From assembly GCF_000315235.1 (NCBI RefSeq), contig NZ_BALG01000224.1, positions 1 through 57,111 of the forward strand: a stretch of 57,111 bases of DNA. Reading direction: 5' to 3'. Position numbers and translations under genes: made by a program. Positions 1 to 8,542 of the stretch are shown here, one piece after another. This stretch comes from Paenibacillus popilliae ATCC 14706 (GTDB lineage Bacteria; Bacillota; Bacilli; Paenibacillales; Paenibacillaceae). Within the stretch, counting starts at the first letter, position 1; the number at the start of each line of letters is the position of its first letter. The notes under the pieces were generated by a model that saw only the letters and a program-made list of their open reading frames with translations, had not been told where the DNA came from and did no database searches.

Positions 1-157
1 CTTCCCGTTGAGTGGCAGTTACGGATTCATTGTATTCTATTAGGAGAATCCCGATTATTTTGATATGGGGTAATTTGGTTAATCAACAGGCCTGGTAAAA
101 AATAAAAATTGAAACATGCTATAACCATATAAACTGTAACCTGTAGGATGGATCCTC

Positions 158-188
158 AAAAAAGTACCGCTGCCCTTACGGTTTTTTT
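158..188 (+). terminator. Terminator-like hairpin
   Basis: A run of A, a short CCG/CGG stem around CTGCCCTTA and then a seven-T tract look like a weak rho-independent terminator readable on both strands. No gene whose end it would mark lies inside the window. The rest of 1-343 shows no gene; it holds a TATAAT-like hexamer near 194. Confidence 0.35.
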
Positions 189-210
189 GCGTATATAATA
201 CATGTATCGC

Positions 211-231
211 GCGGTCAATAAGCGGTCAATA
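211..231. repeat. Tandem GCGGTCAATA direct repeat
   Basis: GCGGTCAATA occurs at 211-220 and again at 222-231, followed by a partial third unit (AAAGGTCA). The units are spaced 11 bp, one helical turn, as in regulator binding sites, and they sit just downstream of a TATAAT-like sequence. No partner protein can be named. Confidence 0.3.
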
Positions 232-343
232 AAAGGTCAGAAAGCAAGAAGCCTATAACAAATAAGGCTCCGTTTTATAGCGCAACAAGTTAGACAAGTA
301 TAAGCTAATCTAATCGTCCTGCACATATATGAGCAATCAATTA

Positions 344-897
344 GGGTCTGTAAAATAGATTGTGTAAACTCCAAAACCTACTAAAATGGAAGGAAAAGAA
401 AGGTTGTGGAGAACACATGGGACTGTGGTTCCCAGAGACCGTCATGGCGAGTTCGAAGGAGTGGCAGAATCGCCCGTTGCAAACCGTTTACGCTGTCGTG
501 TTCCTGGATGCAATCCACTTCAAAGTGAAGCAGGACGGCGCCATCGTGAGCAAAGCGGCTTATATGGTCATCGGCATCGATCTGGACGGCAATAAAGACG
601 TCCTTGGCATGTGGATCGGAGAGAACGAATCCGCTAAGTTCTGGCTTAGCGTGCTACACGATCTGAAGAACCGCGGCGTCCCCAATATCCGCTGATTATC
701 CGTTCGTGGCGTACCAACTGGGATGAACTCGCTACGTTCTTCAAGTGACGGGCCGCGTGCAAAACTGGGGCCAAATGCTGCTGCAGCTCTGCGTTTTCTT
801 TCCAGAGCGCATCGGCCAGCATCTGCCGTAAGGGTCGATCTCCCTCTCGGGGGAGACTCTCTATAATCGAGTTTACAAAAAGTTATTGACAGACCCC
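344..897 (+). mobile_element. Internally deleted IS256-family element
   Basis: The left end (344-371, starting GGGTCTGT and ending GTAAACTC) and the right end (869-897, starting GAGTTTAC and ending ACAGACCC) form imperfect terminal inverted repeats. Only about 550 bp lies between them, whereas full IS256 elements are about 1.3 kb. The transposase inside is fragmentary, so the element cannot move on its own but keeps both ends. Confidence 0.75.
440..750 (+). pseudogene. IS256-family transposase fragment
   Basis: The translation carries the conserved IS256 catalytic-core stretch: EWQNRPLQ, then VVFLDAIHFKVKQDG, SKAAYMVIGIDLDG and ENESAKFWLSVL. It stops after NIR. A second frame then continues with IIRSWRTNWDELATFFK, which belongs to the C-terminal part of the same protein. 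The N-terminal half and the extreme C-terminus are missing, so this is an internal deletion plus a frameshift. It lies within the inverted-repeat-bounded remnant. Confidence 0.8.
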
Positions 898-913
898 AAA
901 ATAGTAAAGCATA

Positions 914-941
914 GCAAAAAAGCCACCCTCTCGGGTAGCTT
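914..941 (-). terminator. Rho-independent terminator (minus strand)
   Basis: Read on the minus strand, GCTACCC-GAGA-GGGTGGC is followed by six T. No minus-strand gene ends here now. The nearest minus-strand gene ends at 2673, next to the second copy of the repeat that adjoins this hairpin. It may be that gene's original terminator, displaced by insertion of the galK-galE segment. Confidence 0.5.
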
Positions 942-960
942 CTATCGTCGTAAAATGAGC

Positions 961-1025
961 TATGGGTAGCCGTCAAATATTTTTTAAAAATTGAATAATA
1001 CGCAACCAAATTGTTGCAAGTCCAG
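961..1025. repeat. Direct repeat copy 1 bracketing galK'-galE
   Basis: This AT-rich segment (core GCCGTCAAATATTTTTTAAA, then ATACGCAACC and TTGTTGC) is repeated with few changes at 2602-2664 in the same orientation. The two copies enclose the truncated galK, galE and a small ORF. Similarity ends just before the first galK-like codons. Confidence 0.7.
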
Positions 1026-1037
1026 AAGAAGAGAAAA

Positions 1038-1334
1038 ATGCATATTGGCCGGCTCATGACCGCATCACATGAATCGTTGCGCGATTTGTACGAGGTCAGT
1101 TGCGAAGAGCTCGAGGAGGCGCTTCGCACGGCAGGCTCGCGGATGACGGGCACCGGGTTCGGCGGCTGCACCGTCTCGCTCGTGAAGGAGAGCGCCGTCT
1201 CGCGCTTCATTGAGCGTGTTGGGGAGGCGTATCAGCGGCGGACTGGCTTGACGCCTGAATTCTATGTGCGCAGTATTGGCGACGGCGTGAGGGAACAGGA
1301 TTGCGGCAACAAGCTGGCAGCGGAGGGGGAATAA
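1038..1334 (+). pseudogene. galK: Galactokinase, C-terminal fragment
   Basis: The roughly 99 codons from HIGRLMTASHESLRDLYEVSC onward correspond to the last quarter of galactokinase (family length about 390 residues). The GHMP-kinase C-terminal glycine motif GSRMTGTGFGGCTVSL is intact, and the usual closing FYVRSIGDG follows. Everything N-terminal of this, including the ATP-binding loop and the catalytic Asp and Arg, is absent. The break coincides with the end of the 961-1025 repeat. It is followed three bases later by galE, so an ancestral galK-galE Leloir operon is likely. The fragment is not a working kinase. Confidence 0.85.
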
Positions 1335-1337
1335 GCG

Positions 1338-2324
1338 ATGGCTATACTGGTGACAGGCGGGGCCGGCTATATCGGCTCCCATACGGTCGCGGAATTGCTG
1401 GATCGCGGCGACGAGGTCGTCGTCGTCGATTCGTTGGAGACGGGGCATGCGGACGCGGTTCTCGGCGGCACGCTCCATGTCGGGGATATTCGCGACAAGG
1501 CGTTCCTGGAGGGTGTGTTCAAGCAATATAAGTTCGACGCGGTCATTCATTTCGCCGCGTACTCGCTCGTCGGAGAGAGCATGCGCAATCCGGCCAAATA
1601 TTATGACAACAATGTACACGGCACGCAGGTGCTGCTGGAGATCATGCAGCAGTTCGGCGTGAAGCGGATTGTCTTTTCTTCCACGGCAGCCACGTATGGC
1701 GAGCCGGAACGGACGCCGATCGAGGAGACCTTCGCGACGAATCCGACGAATGTGTACGGAGAGACGAAGCTGACGATGGAGCAAATGATGCGCTGGTTCG
1801 ACCAGGTGCATGGCATCCGCTACGTCTCGCTGCGCTACTTCAATGCCGCCGGCGCGCATGCGAGCGGCCGGATCGGGGAAGACCATCAGCCGGAGACGCA
1901 TCTCGTGCCGATTGTGCTGGAGGCGGCGCTGGGTAAGCGGAGCAAGATCGCGGTCTTTGGCAGCGACTATCCGACGCATGACGGCACATGTGTTCGCGAC
2001 TATATTCACGTTAGCGACTTGGCGGACGCCCATTTGCTGGCTGTCGACTATTTGCGCAAGGATGGGGCGAGCGAGATTTTCAATCTGGGCAGCGGCAACG
2101 GCTTCTCGGTTCTCGAGGTGATCCGGACGGCGGAGCGCGTGACTGGCCTGACGATTCCGACGGCGATGCACGATCGCCGGGCAGGCGATCCGGCGGTCTT
2201 GATCGCTTCCGCCGATAAGGCGAAGGCCGTGCTCGGCTGGCAGCCGAAGCGGGATACGATGGAGAAGATTATCGAGAGCGCCTGGTGCTGGCATCAAGCC
2301 CATCCGGACGGATACGCCAAATAG
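1338..2324 (+). CDS. galE: UDP-glucose 4-epimerase
   Basis: This 328-residue enzyme interconverts UDP-galactose and UDP-glucose with tightly bound NAD+ in the cytoplasm, the last step of the Leloir pathway and a source of UDP-galactose for cell-surface sugars. The N-terminal Rossmann motif [12 protein letters not shown] is at residues 5-16. The short-chain dehydrogenase catalytic set follows: [11 protein letters not shown] around 113-123, then Tyr140 and Lys144 in NVYGETKL. Length and order match the GalE family. ATG follows GGGGGAATAAGCG. The gene directly follows the galK remnant, so with galK dead its role may now be envelope sugar supply rather than galactose catabolism; that is inference. 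Confidence 0.95.
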   Translation: MAILVTGGAGYIGSHTVAELLDRGDEVVVVDSLETGHADAVLGGTLHVGDIRDKAFLEGVFKQYKFDAVIHFAAYSLVGESMRNPAKYYDNNVHGTQVLLEIMQQFGVKRIVFSSTAATYGEPERTPIEETFATNPTNVYGETKLTMEQMMRWFDQVHGIRYVSLRYFNAAGAHASGRIGEDHQPETHLVPIVLEAALGKRSKIAVFGSDYPTHDGTCVRDYIHVSDLADAHLLAVDYLRKDGASEIFNLGSGNGFSVLEVIRTAERVTGLTIPTAMHDRRAGDPAVLIASADKAKAVLGWQPKRDTMEKIIESAWCWHQAHPDGYAK

Positions 2325-2338
2325 AGGGGGAGGACATC

Positions 2339-2506
2339 ATGGCGAAACAGGCAACGAGCAGGAACGCAAGCCTTCCATTTGTAGCGCTATTCCTGCGCGC
2401 GGTCTGGATGCCTGGTCAGAAGGTAACGATCAAGCAGGTTGGCATCGCAGAGATCGTCTTTAACATCGTAACGGCGATTCCGCTAATCGCTGTCATCACT
2501 CCGTAG
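2339..2506 (+). CDS. Small hypothetical protein
   Basis: A 55-residue ORF with a strong ribosome binding site (AGGGGGAGG, 5-6 bases before ATG) starts 14 bases after galE and is probably co-transcribed. The N-terminus is basic and polar (MAKQATSRNAS). The C-terminal half, from about residue 36, is hydrophobic (IVFNIVTAIPLIAVITP) and could be one membrane segment. No family is recognised. It lies inside the direct-repeat-bounded galK'-galE segment. The RBS is the main argument that it is real. Confidence 0.5.
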   Translation: MAKQATSRNASLPFVALFLRAVWMPGQKVTIKQVGIAEIVFNIVTAIPLIAVITP

Positions 2507-2539
2507 ACTGCGGTAATCCGTTCCTGAATACATAATGGG

Positions 2540-2573
2540 TTTGCCATACCGTCGGCCGTGACGGTATGGCAAA
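2540..2573. terminator. Perfect inverted repeat after the galE unit
   Basis: TTTGCCATACCGTC and its exact complement flank a 6-base loop (GGCCGT). It lies 33 bases after the small ORF. No T tract follows on the plus strand, so it may be a pause or processing hairpin rather than a classic intrinsic terminator. Confidence 0.5.
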
Positions 2574-2601
2574 AGACGGATTAAGTAGCCGTATAGTCAG
2601 T

Positions 2602-2664
2602 TATGGGGAGCCGTCAATTATTTTTTAAAAATGGAATTATACGTAACCCTATTGTTGCCGTCCA
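2602..2664. repeat. Direct repeat copy 2 bracketing galK'-galE
   Basis: Second copy of the ~60 bp repeat at 961-1025, same orientation (core AGCCGTCAATTATTTTTTAA, then ATACGTAACC and TTGTTGCC). It ends a few bases from the stop codon of the minus-strand secreted-protein gene, so it is that gene's 3' flank. Confidence 0.7.
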
Positions 2665-2672
2665 TTTTTAAA

Positions 2673-3143
2673 TTATAATTGCTCTTTATCGTTACCAATT
2701 TTAACTGACATGTGCCCCTGCATCTCAGCCTCATCAGAAGTAACTTGTACAAAATGATCGCCGGTAGAAAAAGGTTTCTCTGCATATCCTGTCCATGAAT
2801 CACCCGGTGGTACAGTTTCGAACATCTTCTGTCCACCATTGTTATCTTTCTCAACGGATACTTTAATTTCCTTTTTGCCTTCGTTCTTGACCCATACTTT
2901 CACCCAGCCGTAATGCTCGGGGATTTCGAACTTTTTAGTCACTTCGACACCTGCAAAACCCTCATTATTTACTCTAAGTCGCGTATCTCGTTTGACTCGT
3001 TCTTTTTCCTCGTTGGGTTGAACCGATTCATCCAAGGTTGCCGTTGAAATTTCAGTTGTTGCAGGTGATTCTTGGGCACATGCAGTAGTCGCGCTTAAAA
3101 TAGTCAATGCTGTCAGTGATGTCACTACTAGTATACGTTTCAT
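2673..3143 (-). CDS. Secreted hypothetical protein
   Basis: A protein of about 156 residues with an N-terminal signal peptide: basic MKR, a hydrophobic core (ILVVTSLTALTILSATTA) and a likely cleavage near ACA-QES. The Cys lies in TTAC, a poor lipobox, so secretion is more likely than lipidation. The mature part starts with an acidic linker and is a small beta-rich domain with many Lys and Glu. No family is recognised. The ATG at 3143 is preferred over the one at 3149, because GGAGG lies 8 bases before it but only 2 before the upstream ATG. It is monocistronic on the minus strand. Confidence 0.7.
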   Translation of the reverse strand: MKRILVVTSLTALTILSATTACAQESPATTEISTATLDESVQPNEEKERVKRDTRLRVNNEGFAGVEVTKKFEIPEHYGWVKVWVKNEGKKEIKVSVEKDNNGGQKMFETVPPGDSWTGYAEKPFSTGDHFVQVTSDEAEMQGHMSVKIGNDKEQL

Positions 3144-3534
3144 GAACATCGCCTCCCGAAATATGGTTTAATATCTATTATATCCCTTTTCATCTTGATT
3201 TCAATAATTATTCGATAGGGTAAGCAAAAAAGTCCCTTCTCGGAAAGCTTTGTGACTGTTGTACATTGACGTGTTTTGTCATTTCACTTTTCAAAGCCCA
3301 CGAAATGGGGTATACTTTACTTATCATTTTTCCCGCTCCCGTCTTGGCTCCTCTGTCTGGCGGGTGTTTTTATTTTTTTATCCATAAGCACTTTTTCCTC
3401 TCCTACTATATCTTACCTCACGTACACGTATCAGAGGGTGCTTCCTCTTATCCAATTCGGTGGATGAATTCGTTCGGCGGCGGCGCGTAGTTGGCGTCCT
3501 GGCAGATCATGAAGGCGGACATCGTTCTATGACA
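3144..3534. other. Intergenic region without a supported gene
   Basis: No convincing coding sequence. A CCCGC...GCGGG inverted repeat followed by T-rich sequence at about 3331-3380 could be a weak terminator. Open frames here are short, hydrophobic by composition and lack ribosome binding sites. Confidence 0.4.
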
Positions 3535-3590
3535 CTTCGCAAGGGCATGGCAGGCTCGTGGATGACGGGCGCCGGGTTCGCGTCTGGTGA
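3535..3590 (+). pseudogene. Second galactokinase fossil
   Basis: About 55 bp resemble codons of the galK glycine motif seen at about 1115-1170. They encode LRKGMAGSWMTGAGFAS, against LRTAGSRMTGTGFGG in the first fragment. No flanking similarity long enough to call a gene is visible. It indicates that galK sequence was once present more than once here. Confidence 0.45.
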
Positions 3591-3830
3591 TGAAAAGGGT
3601 TTCATAGTGAGCGGGTTTATGTTATTAATAGAGAGGGACGCCAAAATGGTAACCCTCTCACTGCGGCGCAATGCCGAGGGGGGGCGATTCTGGACGTTCG
3701 GATGTTCCGGGGATGTGCGCTGTTCGGTGGGGCTGAGAGGAATAAGGGCATTGCCTTGGCCACGCGCCCATTGGGACAGGTTGCATAGATAACCCGCCAA
3801 TAATGCAGCGCTTTTAGGGAGTGTGGATAA

Positions 3831-5270
3831 ATGGCTAAATCGTTAGGATCCAGTACGAACATTATTATTCGCTTGGAAATCGACAAAAATGTGTGCACCT
3901 TCGCGCAAATAGCAGCCGCCATCGGCGAGAGCGGAGGCGATATCGTCGCCATTGACGTCATTCGCGGTACGCCGGTATCCACAGTCCGAGATATTACAGT
4001 CAATGTATATGATGGCAGTGTCGGCGATCGGGTCGTAAAGCGATTGAAGCAGTTGCAGGGCGTGAAAGTCGTGAACGTGTCCGATCAGACATTCCTGCTC
4101 CACCTCGGGGGCAAGATCGAGATGCAGCCCAAGGTTCCGATCCGGAACCGCGACGACTTATCCCGGGTTTATACGCCGGGCGTGGCGCGGGTAAGCATGG
4201 CTATCCATGAAGATCCGTCCAGCGCGTTCACATTGACAATCAAGCGGGATACGGTGGCGGTTGTCTCCGATGGAACCGCGGTGCTCGGCCTGGGCGATAT
4301 CGGTCCGATGGCAGCGATGCCGGTCATGGAAGGCAAGGCGATGCTGTTCAAGCAATTGGCGAACGTCGACGCATTCCCGATCTGTCTGGACACGCAGGAT
4401 ACGGATGAGATCGTGCGGACGATTCAGGCGATTGCCCCGGCCTTCGGCGGCATTAATCTGGAGGATATCTCGGCGCCGCGCTGCTTCGAGATTGAGCAGC
4501 GGCTGAAGGAGAAGCTCGATATTCCGGTCTTCCATGACGATCAGCATGGCACTGCGGTCGTCCTGCTGGCGGGTCTATTTAATGCGCTGAAGATTGTGGG
4601 CAAGAAGCTGGAGGATTGCAAAATCGTCCTCTGCGGCATCGGCGCGGCGGGTATGGCCTGCACCGATATATTGCTGGCGGCGGGCGCGAACAATATTATC
4701 GGCGTAGATCGCCACGGAGCGCTGGTCCGCAGCGGCCAGTACGAGAACGAGGCATGGTGCAGCTACGCCGCCAAGACGAATCCGAACGGAGAGCAGGGCG
4801 GCATTCAAGACGTCATCAAGGGGGCCGATGTGTTCATCGGCGTTTCGGGCCCCGGCGTGCTGAAGAGGGAGCATGTAGAGGCGATGAACGTGGATCCGAT
4901 CATTTTCGCGATGGCGAATCCGACACCGGAGATCGATCCAGACGAGATCGAGGATATCGCCCGCATCATTGCAACGGGCCGCTCCGATTACCCGAACCAG
5001 ATTAATAATGTGCTCTGCTTCCCGGGCCTGTTCCGCGGACTGCTGGATTGCCGTGCGTCCAAGGCGACCTATAACATGAAGCTCGCGGCCGCGCAAGCGA
5101 TTGCCGAGGTCGTCTCCGAAGAAGAACTGAATGAAATGTATATCATTCCGAGCGTATTCAACCCGCTCGTTGTCCCGAAGGTGCGGGATGCGGTCGTCAA
5201 TGCGGCCTATGCGGACGGCGTAGCGCGCCGCCGCGATTATCGGGAAAACACGGCAAGCAGCAGTCACTGA
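3831..5270 (+). CDS. NAD(P)-dependent malic enzyme with ACT domain
   Basis: A 479-residue cytoplasmic enzyme that oxidatively decarboxylates malate to pyruvate and CO2. Residues ~10-85 form an ACT-type regulatory domain ([20 protein letters not shown] and on to [12 protein letters not shown]). The malic enzyme catalytic region follows: [29 protein letters not shown], the acidic metal-binding segment [10 protein letters not shown], and a Rossmann segment [32 protein letters not shown] and [19 protein letters not shown] close it. This is the short bacterial type with an N-terminal ACT extension found in Firmicutes. Cofactor preference cannot be read from sequence. ATG follows AGGGAGTGTGGATAA. 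It appears monocistronic and links C4 acids to pyruvate; pckA lies 9 kb downstream. Confidence 0.92.
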   Translation: MAKSLGSSTNIIIRLEIDKNVCTFAQIAAAIGESGGDIVAIDVIRGTPVSTVRDITVNVYDGSVGDRVVKRLKQLQGVKVVNVSDQTFLLHLGGKIEMQPKVPIRNRDDLSRVYTPGVARVSMAIHEDPSSAFTLTIKRDTVAVVSDGTAVLGLGDIGPMAAMPVMEGKAMLFKQLANVDAFPICLDTQDTDEIVRTIQAIAPAFGGINLEDISAPRCFEIEQRLKEKLDIPVFHDDQHGTAVVLLAGLFNALKIVGKKLEDCKIVLCGIGAAGMACTDILLAAGANNIIGVDRHGALVRSGQYENEAWCSYAAKTNPNGEQGGIQDVIKGADVFIGVSGPGVLKREHVEAMNVDPIIFAMANPTPEIDPDEIEDIARIIATGRSDYPNQINNVLCFPGLFRGLLDCRASKATYNMKLAAAQAIAEVVSEEELNEMYIIPSVFNPLVVPKVRDAVVNAAYADGVARRRDYRENTASSSH

Positions 5271-5311
5271 CAGACCATGTTATTCCATGTCAAAGGAACG
5301 TTGACGGCTTC

Positions 5312-5386
5312 TTGACGGAAGCCATTCTCATTGGGGCGGTCATCGGCGGATTGATCGGCGTTATTTTGGTGGCGCTGGAAATTTGA
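5312..5386 (+). CDS. Possible 24-residue membrane peptide
   Basis: A TTG-started reading frame encodes a short glycine-zipper-like hydrophobic stretch (AILIGAVIGGLIGVILVAL), typical of one membrane helix. A purine-rich AAAGGA lies about 14 bases upstream, not ideally spaced. It could be a real tiny membrane peptide or the tail of a decayed gene. Confidence 0.25.
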   Translation: MTEAILIGAVIGGLIGVILVALEI

Positions 5387-5556
5387 AATTTGCCGACCGT
5401 CGTAACTGCGGGGATAGCTTGGTGGTACATCATGTACTCATTCTGTTCAATAGAGCGGACTACCTAAGAATCGCATGAGGTGGGAGTAATTACCAGCTAC
5501 CGGATATGATGGAAGGGAAGGTGCCAGGGCAAGCTAACGATCAGGAGGTGAGCGGC

Positions 5557-5685
5557 ATGCCGCAAAACAAAGCAGAGCGTATTCACCATCAGCAGAATCG
5601 TTCCCGTATCATGGAAAAGATTACGCCGCTGCGGCCGGATAAAGCGGTCGAGCGCGCGCCGAGTCTGAATCGAATTCCGAAGTAG
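5557..5685 (+). CDS. Small basic hypothetical protein (42 aa)
   Basis: The ORF has an excellent ribosome binding site, AGGAGGTGAGCGGC directly before ATG. The 42-residue product starts MPQNKAERIHHQQNRSRIME and ends in an Arg-rich, Pro-containing tail (RAPSLNRIPK). It is hydrophilic, basic and without a signal peptide. No family is recognised. It is the first of three very small ORFs in the same direction (5557-6049) that end at a strong terminator. Such sets of small hydrophilic proteins are often late-sporulation genes in this group, which is only an inference. Confidence 0.6.
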   Translation: MPQNKAERIHHQQNRSRIMEKITPLRPDKAVERAPSLNRIPK

Positions 5686-5743
5686 AACGGCTAACCTAAC
5701 TCAGCCTGACTTAACCTCCACTCAAATCTTGCATTGAAAGGAA

Positions 5744-5839
5744 GTGCTCATTATCGCACACAAGCAGCAGGGACATTCCAGACAAAATACGACGACCCGA
5801 ACGTCCGACGCTAACAACGAAAAAGGAAAAAAGAAATAA
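5744..5839 (+). CDS. Possible 31-residue Lys/Gln/Thr-rich peptide
   Basis: An open frame from GTG at 5744 encodes a very polar peptide (HKQQGHSRQNTTTRTSDANN, then EKGKKK). The GTG overlaps the AAAGGAAG that would be its ribosome binding site. An ATT codon 6 bases later would be better spaced, so the start is uncertain. Composition and position between two better-supported small ORFs suggest a small spore-type protein. Function is unknown. Confidence 0.35.
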   Translation: MLIIAHKQQGHSRQNTTTRTSDANNEKGKKK

Positions 5840-5863
5840 CGGCTGGTCAGCGGAGGGATAAAG

Positions 5864-6049
5864 ATGCTCAATCTGGACAGCAGCTATGATTGTTCCTTAA
5901 CGTCGCAAGATGTGCCGAAGCTCAAGTCCGAGCTGGAGTCATTGAAGCGGCAGGTGCAGACGGAAACTTCATCGAAGGAACTGCAGGAAGCCATCAATCG
6001 AGTCGAGAATCAGCTTCATTTTATCAAAAACAAATGCTCACTTCGCTAA
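5864..6049 (+). CDS. Small coiled-coil hypothetical protein
   Basis: A 61-residue product with ribosome binding site CGGAGGGATAAAG before ATG. Residues ~15-58 are heptad-rich (DVPKLKSELESLKRQVQTE, then KELQEAINRVENQLHFI), predicting a short coiled coil and probably oligomerisation. Two Cys (positions 10 and 58) flank it. No family is recognised. It ends 9 bases before a strong hairpin terminator and is the last member of the small-ORF string. Confidence 0.6.
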   Translation: MLNLDSSYDCSLTSQDVPKLKSELESLKRQVQTETSSKELQEAINRVENQLHFIKNKCSLR

Positions 6050-6057
6050 AATGACGC

Positions 6058-6104
6058 ACAACGAAGCGCCGCTTCCTGTTACAGGGATAGCGGCGCTTCG
6101 TTGT
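6058..6104 (+). terminator. Strong hairpin terminator
   Basis: A 16 bp perfect stem (ACAACGAAGCGCCGCT and its complement) encloses a 15-base loop starting TCCTGTTACAGG. It lies directly after the small-ORF string and 90 bases before the convergent DUF441 gene, so it may serve both strands. Confidence 0.7.
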
Positions 6105-6193
6105 TGAGCCGGATAACGGGATCGATGGATGCGCACGAGAATCAGATCGCGCCCACATGACAGGGAAACGTTCAACCATTGCGCTAGCTCTTT

Positions 6194-6646
6194 TCAGGAG
6201 CGGCCCAACAGCAGCGACAAGATGCCCGCCGCGATCAGCGGCCCGACCGGCACGCCGCGGAACAGCGCGACGCCGAACACGGTCCCGATGAGCAGCCCGG
6301 CGACAACGGTTGGCGATTGTGTCATCAGATGCGCGCCCCGGCCGCCCAGATAGGCGACCAGCATCCCGATTGCGACGGCTAGAAGCGACTTCCAGTGCAG
6401 GAACGATTGCAGAATCGTATCCATAGACAGGGATCCGCTGGCGATCGGGGACATGACCCCGATGGTCAGAATGATAATCCCGATCGTGAGGCCGTATTTC
6501 TCTATCCAGGGGAACAGGCTCTGCAGATGGGTGACGCGAAGCAGCAGCAGGATGACCATCGCGATCGTGACGGTGGAGTTGCCGCTGATGATGCCCAGTC
6601 CAGCCAACCCCAATAAAATAAGCGATGAAATATCGATTTGCGTCAT
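6194..6646 (-). CDS. DUF441/UPF0756 family membrane protein
   Basis: A 150-residue integral membrane protein, the usual length for the DUF441 (YtwI-like) family. About four hydrophobic segments are visible: [55 protein letters not shown], and [20 protein letters not shown] running into [14 protein letters not shown]. The Gly-rich helices and the closing [16 protein letters not shown] are typical of the family. Function is not established for this family. The ATG at 6646 begins MTQID; AAGGAG is about 13 bases upstream, a long spacing. It precedes the divergent-looking opu cluster but is separated from it by about 115 bp. Confidence 0.85.
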   Translation of the reverse strand: MTQIDISSLILLGLAGLGIISGNSTVTIAMVILLLLRVTHLQSLFPWIEKYGLTIGIIILTIGVMSPIASGSLSMDTILQSFLHWKSLLAVAIGMLVAYLGGRGAHLMTQSPTVVAGLLIGTVFGVALFRGVPVGPLIAAGILSLLLGRS

Positions 6647-6761
6647 TATTGAATCGCAGCTCCTTTCATGACAGCACAAGGATAGCAAATGTAACCAAAC
6701 TTGAAAATAAAGCAAGCCATCGATTCGATAAGGGGAAAGCCATGCGAGTGGTTTCCCTGCG

Positions 6762-7697
6762 TTATTTCAGTTCTTCGATAGAGTTGATGTCCATATAAGC
6801 CGGAACGACGAGACCGATTTTGGTGCCGTCCAGATTCGGCCCGAGATCATCGATTTGATCCTTGAATTTGTCATAATAGTCTTTATGCGTCGTTGGGAGC
6901 CATGCAGCCACAATTGCATCGAGATCCCCGTTAGCGACGCCCGTCCACATCGGACCCGCTTCAACCTGGAGCAGATCGATCTTGTAGCCGAGCTTCTCCT
7001 GCAGCACGTACGCGATGACGTTCGTGCTGGCAATCTCCGAATCCCAGGCCACATAACCCAGCTTCATCTTCTTGCCGTCTACTGGCTGTACGCCCTGGAT
7101 CCACTTGTCAACCTTGTCCGCATTCGCTTCGACCCATTCTTTGGCCGCTTCTTCCGGGTTCTTGCCGTCATGAACGACAACCATCACCTGTGCCATATCG
7201 TCTGCCGTCCATTCGAACTGCTCGAGCACCTTATGTGCGTTCGGATCGTCTTCCTTCAATCCTTTCCGGGCGATCGTATGGATCTGCTCCTCTCCGCCGT
7301 AGACCCCTTTTGGATCCTCCAAATATTTCAGATCGTATTTGGCGAATTTCCAATGCGGCGTCCAGCCCGTAATTATCATCGGCTCTTGTTTCTTGATCGC
7401 TTTATCCAAGGCTACGGTCATGGCGGCGCCGGACCCCTCGATCAGCTTCCATTTATCGAGGCCGTATTCCTGGAGCGCTTTTTCGGTTGATTGCATAATC
7501 CCCGCACCGGCGTCGATGCCGACGATCTTATAATCGACGGACGCGCCTACGCTTGTCGTCTGGTTGTCGCCGGAGGAAGCTCCATTGACGTCCGCTCCTC
7601 CAGAGGGGCTGGAAGAATCGGAACAGCCTGCCAGCGTCCATCCGATCATCGCGATAAGTCCCAACAACATCCAACGTCTCGTTCGATGATGCTTCAT
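6762..7697 (-). CDS. opuAC: Glycine betaine/proline ABC transporter, substrate-binding lipoprotein
   Basis: A lipoprotein of about 311 residues anchored outside the membrane that delivers compatible solutes to OpuAA/OpuAB. The signal peptide ends in lipobox LAGC (Cys25), followed by a Ser/Gly linker. The OpuAC-like fold has two lobes. The recognisable parts include [37 protein letters not shown] and [20 protein letters not shown]. The Trp residues in these segments are of the type that form the aromatic cage around quaternary amines. ATG at 7697 is preferred over GTG at 7706, since AAGGAG is 10 bases before the ATG. It lies 5 bases after opuAB as the last gene of opuAA-opuAB-opuAC. Confidence 0.93.
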   Translation of the reverse strand: MKHHRTRRWMLLGLIAMIGWTLAGCSDSSSPSGGADVNGASSGDNQTTSVGASVDYKIVGIDAGAGIMQSTEKALQEYGLDKWKLIEGSGAAMTVALDKAIKKQEPMIITGWTPHWKFAKYDLKYLEDPKGVYGGEEQIHTIARKGLKEDDPNAHKVLEQFEWTADDMAQVMVVVHDGKNPEEAAKEWVEANADKVDKWIQGVQPVDGKKMKLGYVAWDSEIASTNVIAYVLQEKLGYKIDLLQVEAGPMWTGVANGDLDAIVAAWLPTTHKDYYDKFKDQIDDLGPNLDGTKIGLVVPAYMDINSIEELK

Positions 7698-7702
7698 GTA
7701 GA

Positions 7703-8542
7703 TCACGCTCCTTGTTTTTTTGATTTATTTTTTTTGAAACTATGCTGAGAAAACCTGTCCAAAATAATAGCCAGCAGTACGACAGCAAGGCCGGCCTCGA
7801 AGCCTTGGCCGATCTTCAACTGGGTAACAGAGCGATAGACTTCGGCTCCAATCCCTTGGGCGCCGATCATGGAGGCGATGACGACCATCGACAGCGACAG
7901 CATAATCGTCTGGTTCACCCCGGCCATCAAGGTCGGCATGGCGACCGGAAGCTGCACCTTCCACAAGGTCTGCATCGGCGTGGAGCCGAAGGCGGAAGCG
8001 GCCTCTATCATGTCTGCAGGCACTTGGCGGATGCCAAGCTCGGTCAGCCGGATCGTCGGCGGCACGGCGAAGATGACGGATGCAATGACGCCAGGCACGA
8101 TGCCGAGTCCGAACAGAAAAACGGCCGGAAGCAAATAAACAAAGGCAGGCATTGTCTGCATGAAATCGAGCATCGGCCGCACAATTCGGGATACGTTGTT
8201 CGAACGTCCACACGCAATTCCAAGCGGAATGCCGATAATGATAGACAATAGGGTCGATACGATGACGAGGGCCAGCGTGCTCATTGTCGGCTCCCAATAG
8301 CCGAGCGCTTCGATGATGAACAGCCCGATCAAGGTCAATAAGGACAAGGACCAGCGTCCGATCAGGAAGGCAAGCACAGTGAAGATCACAATGAAAATGT
8401 AGGCAGACGGCCAGGTGAGCAGATCGGTAATGCTTTCGACGCTGCGTTCGATTATTTTGGATAGAAATTGGAAGAACCCTTCGGCGTTCGTTCCGAGCCA
8501 GTTCACCCCCTCTTCGACCCAATTACCTATCGGCAGTCGCAT
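7703..8542 (-). CDS. opuAB: Glycine betaine/proline ABC transporter, permease
   Basis: A 279-residue inner-membrane subunit with about six to seven hydrophobic segments. The binding-protein-dependent permease signature is in the loop from EAASAFGSTPMQTLWKVQLP, the coupling helix that contacts the ATPase. GVNQTIMLSLSMVVIASMIG and IGAEVYRSVTQLKIGQGFEA are characteristic of the OpuAB/ProW family. The C-terminus is basic (SFKKNKSKKQ). Its start overlaps the end of opuAA by 20 bases and opuAC follows within 5 bases, so the three are translationally coupled. Predicted to import glycine betaine or proline during osmotic stress. Confidence 0.93.
   Translation of the reverse strand: MRLPIGNWVEEGVNWLGTNAEGFFQFLSKIIERSVESITDLLTWPSAYIFIVIFTVLAFLIGRWSLSLLTLIGLFIIEALGYWEPTMSTLALVIVSTLLSIIIGIPLGIACGRSNNVSRIVRPMLDFMQTMPAFVYLLPAVFLFGLGIVPGVIASVIFAVPPTIRLTELGIRQVPADMIEAASAFGSTPMQTLWKVQLPVAMPTLMAGVNQTIMLSLSMVVIASMIGAQGIGAEVYRSVTQLKIGQGFEAGLAVVLLAIILDRFSQHSFKKNKSKKQGA

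Noticed and set aside
560-2303. Long minus-strand open frames opposite galK'/galE
   Set aside because: High-GC antisense frames over well-recognised plus-strand genes; no motifs or ribosome binding sites. Similar frames opposite malic enzyme, opuA, jetC and the ABC genes were also dropped.
3266-3490. Hydrophobic plus-strand frame in the intergenic region before the malic enzyme
   Set aside because: Hydrophobicity follows from T-rich sequence; no ribosome binding site; overlaps a terminator-like hairpin.
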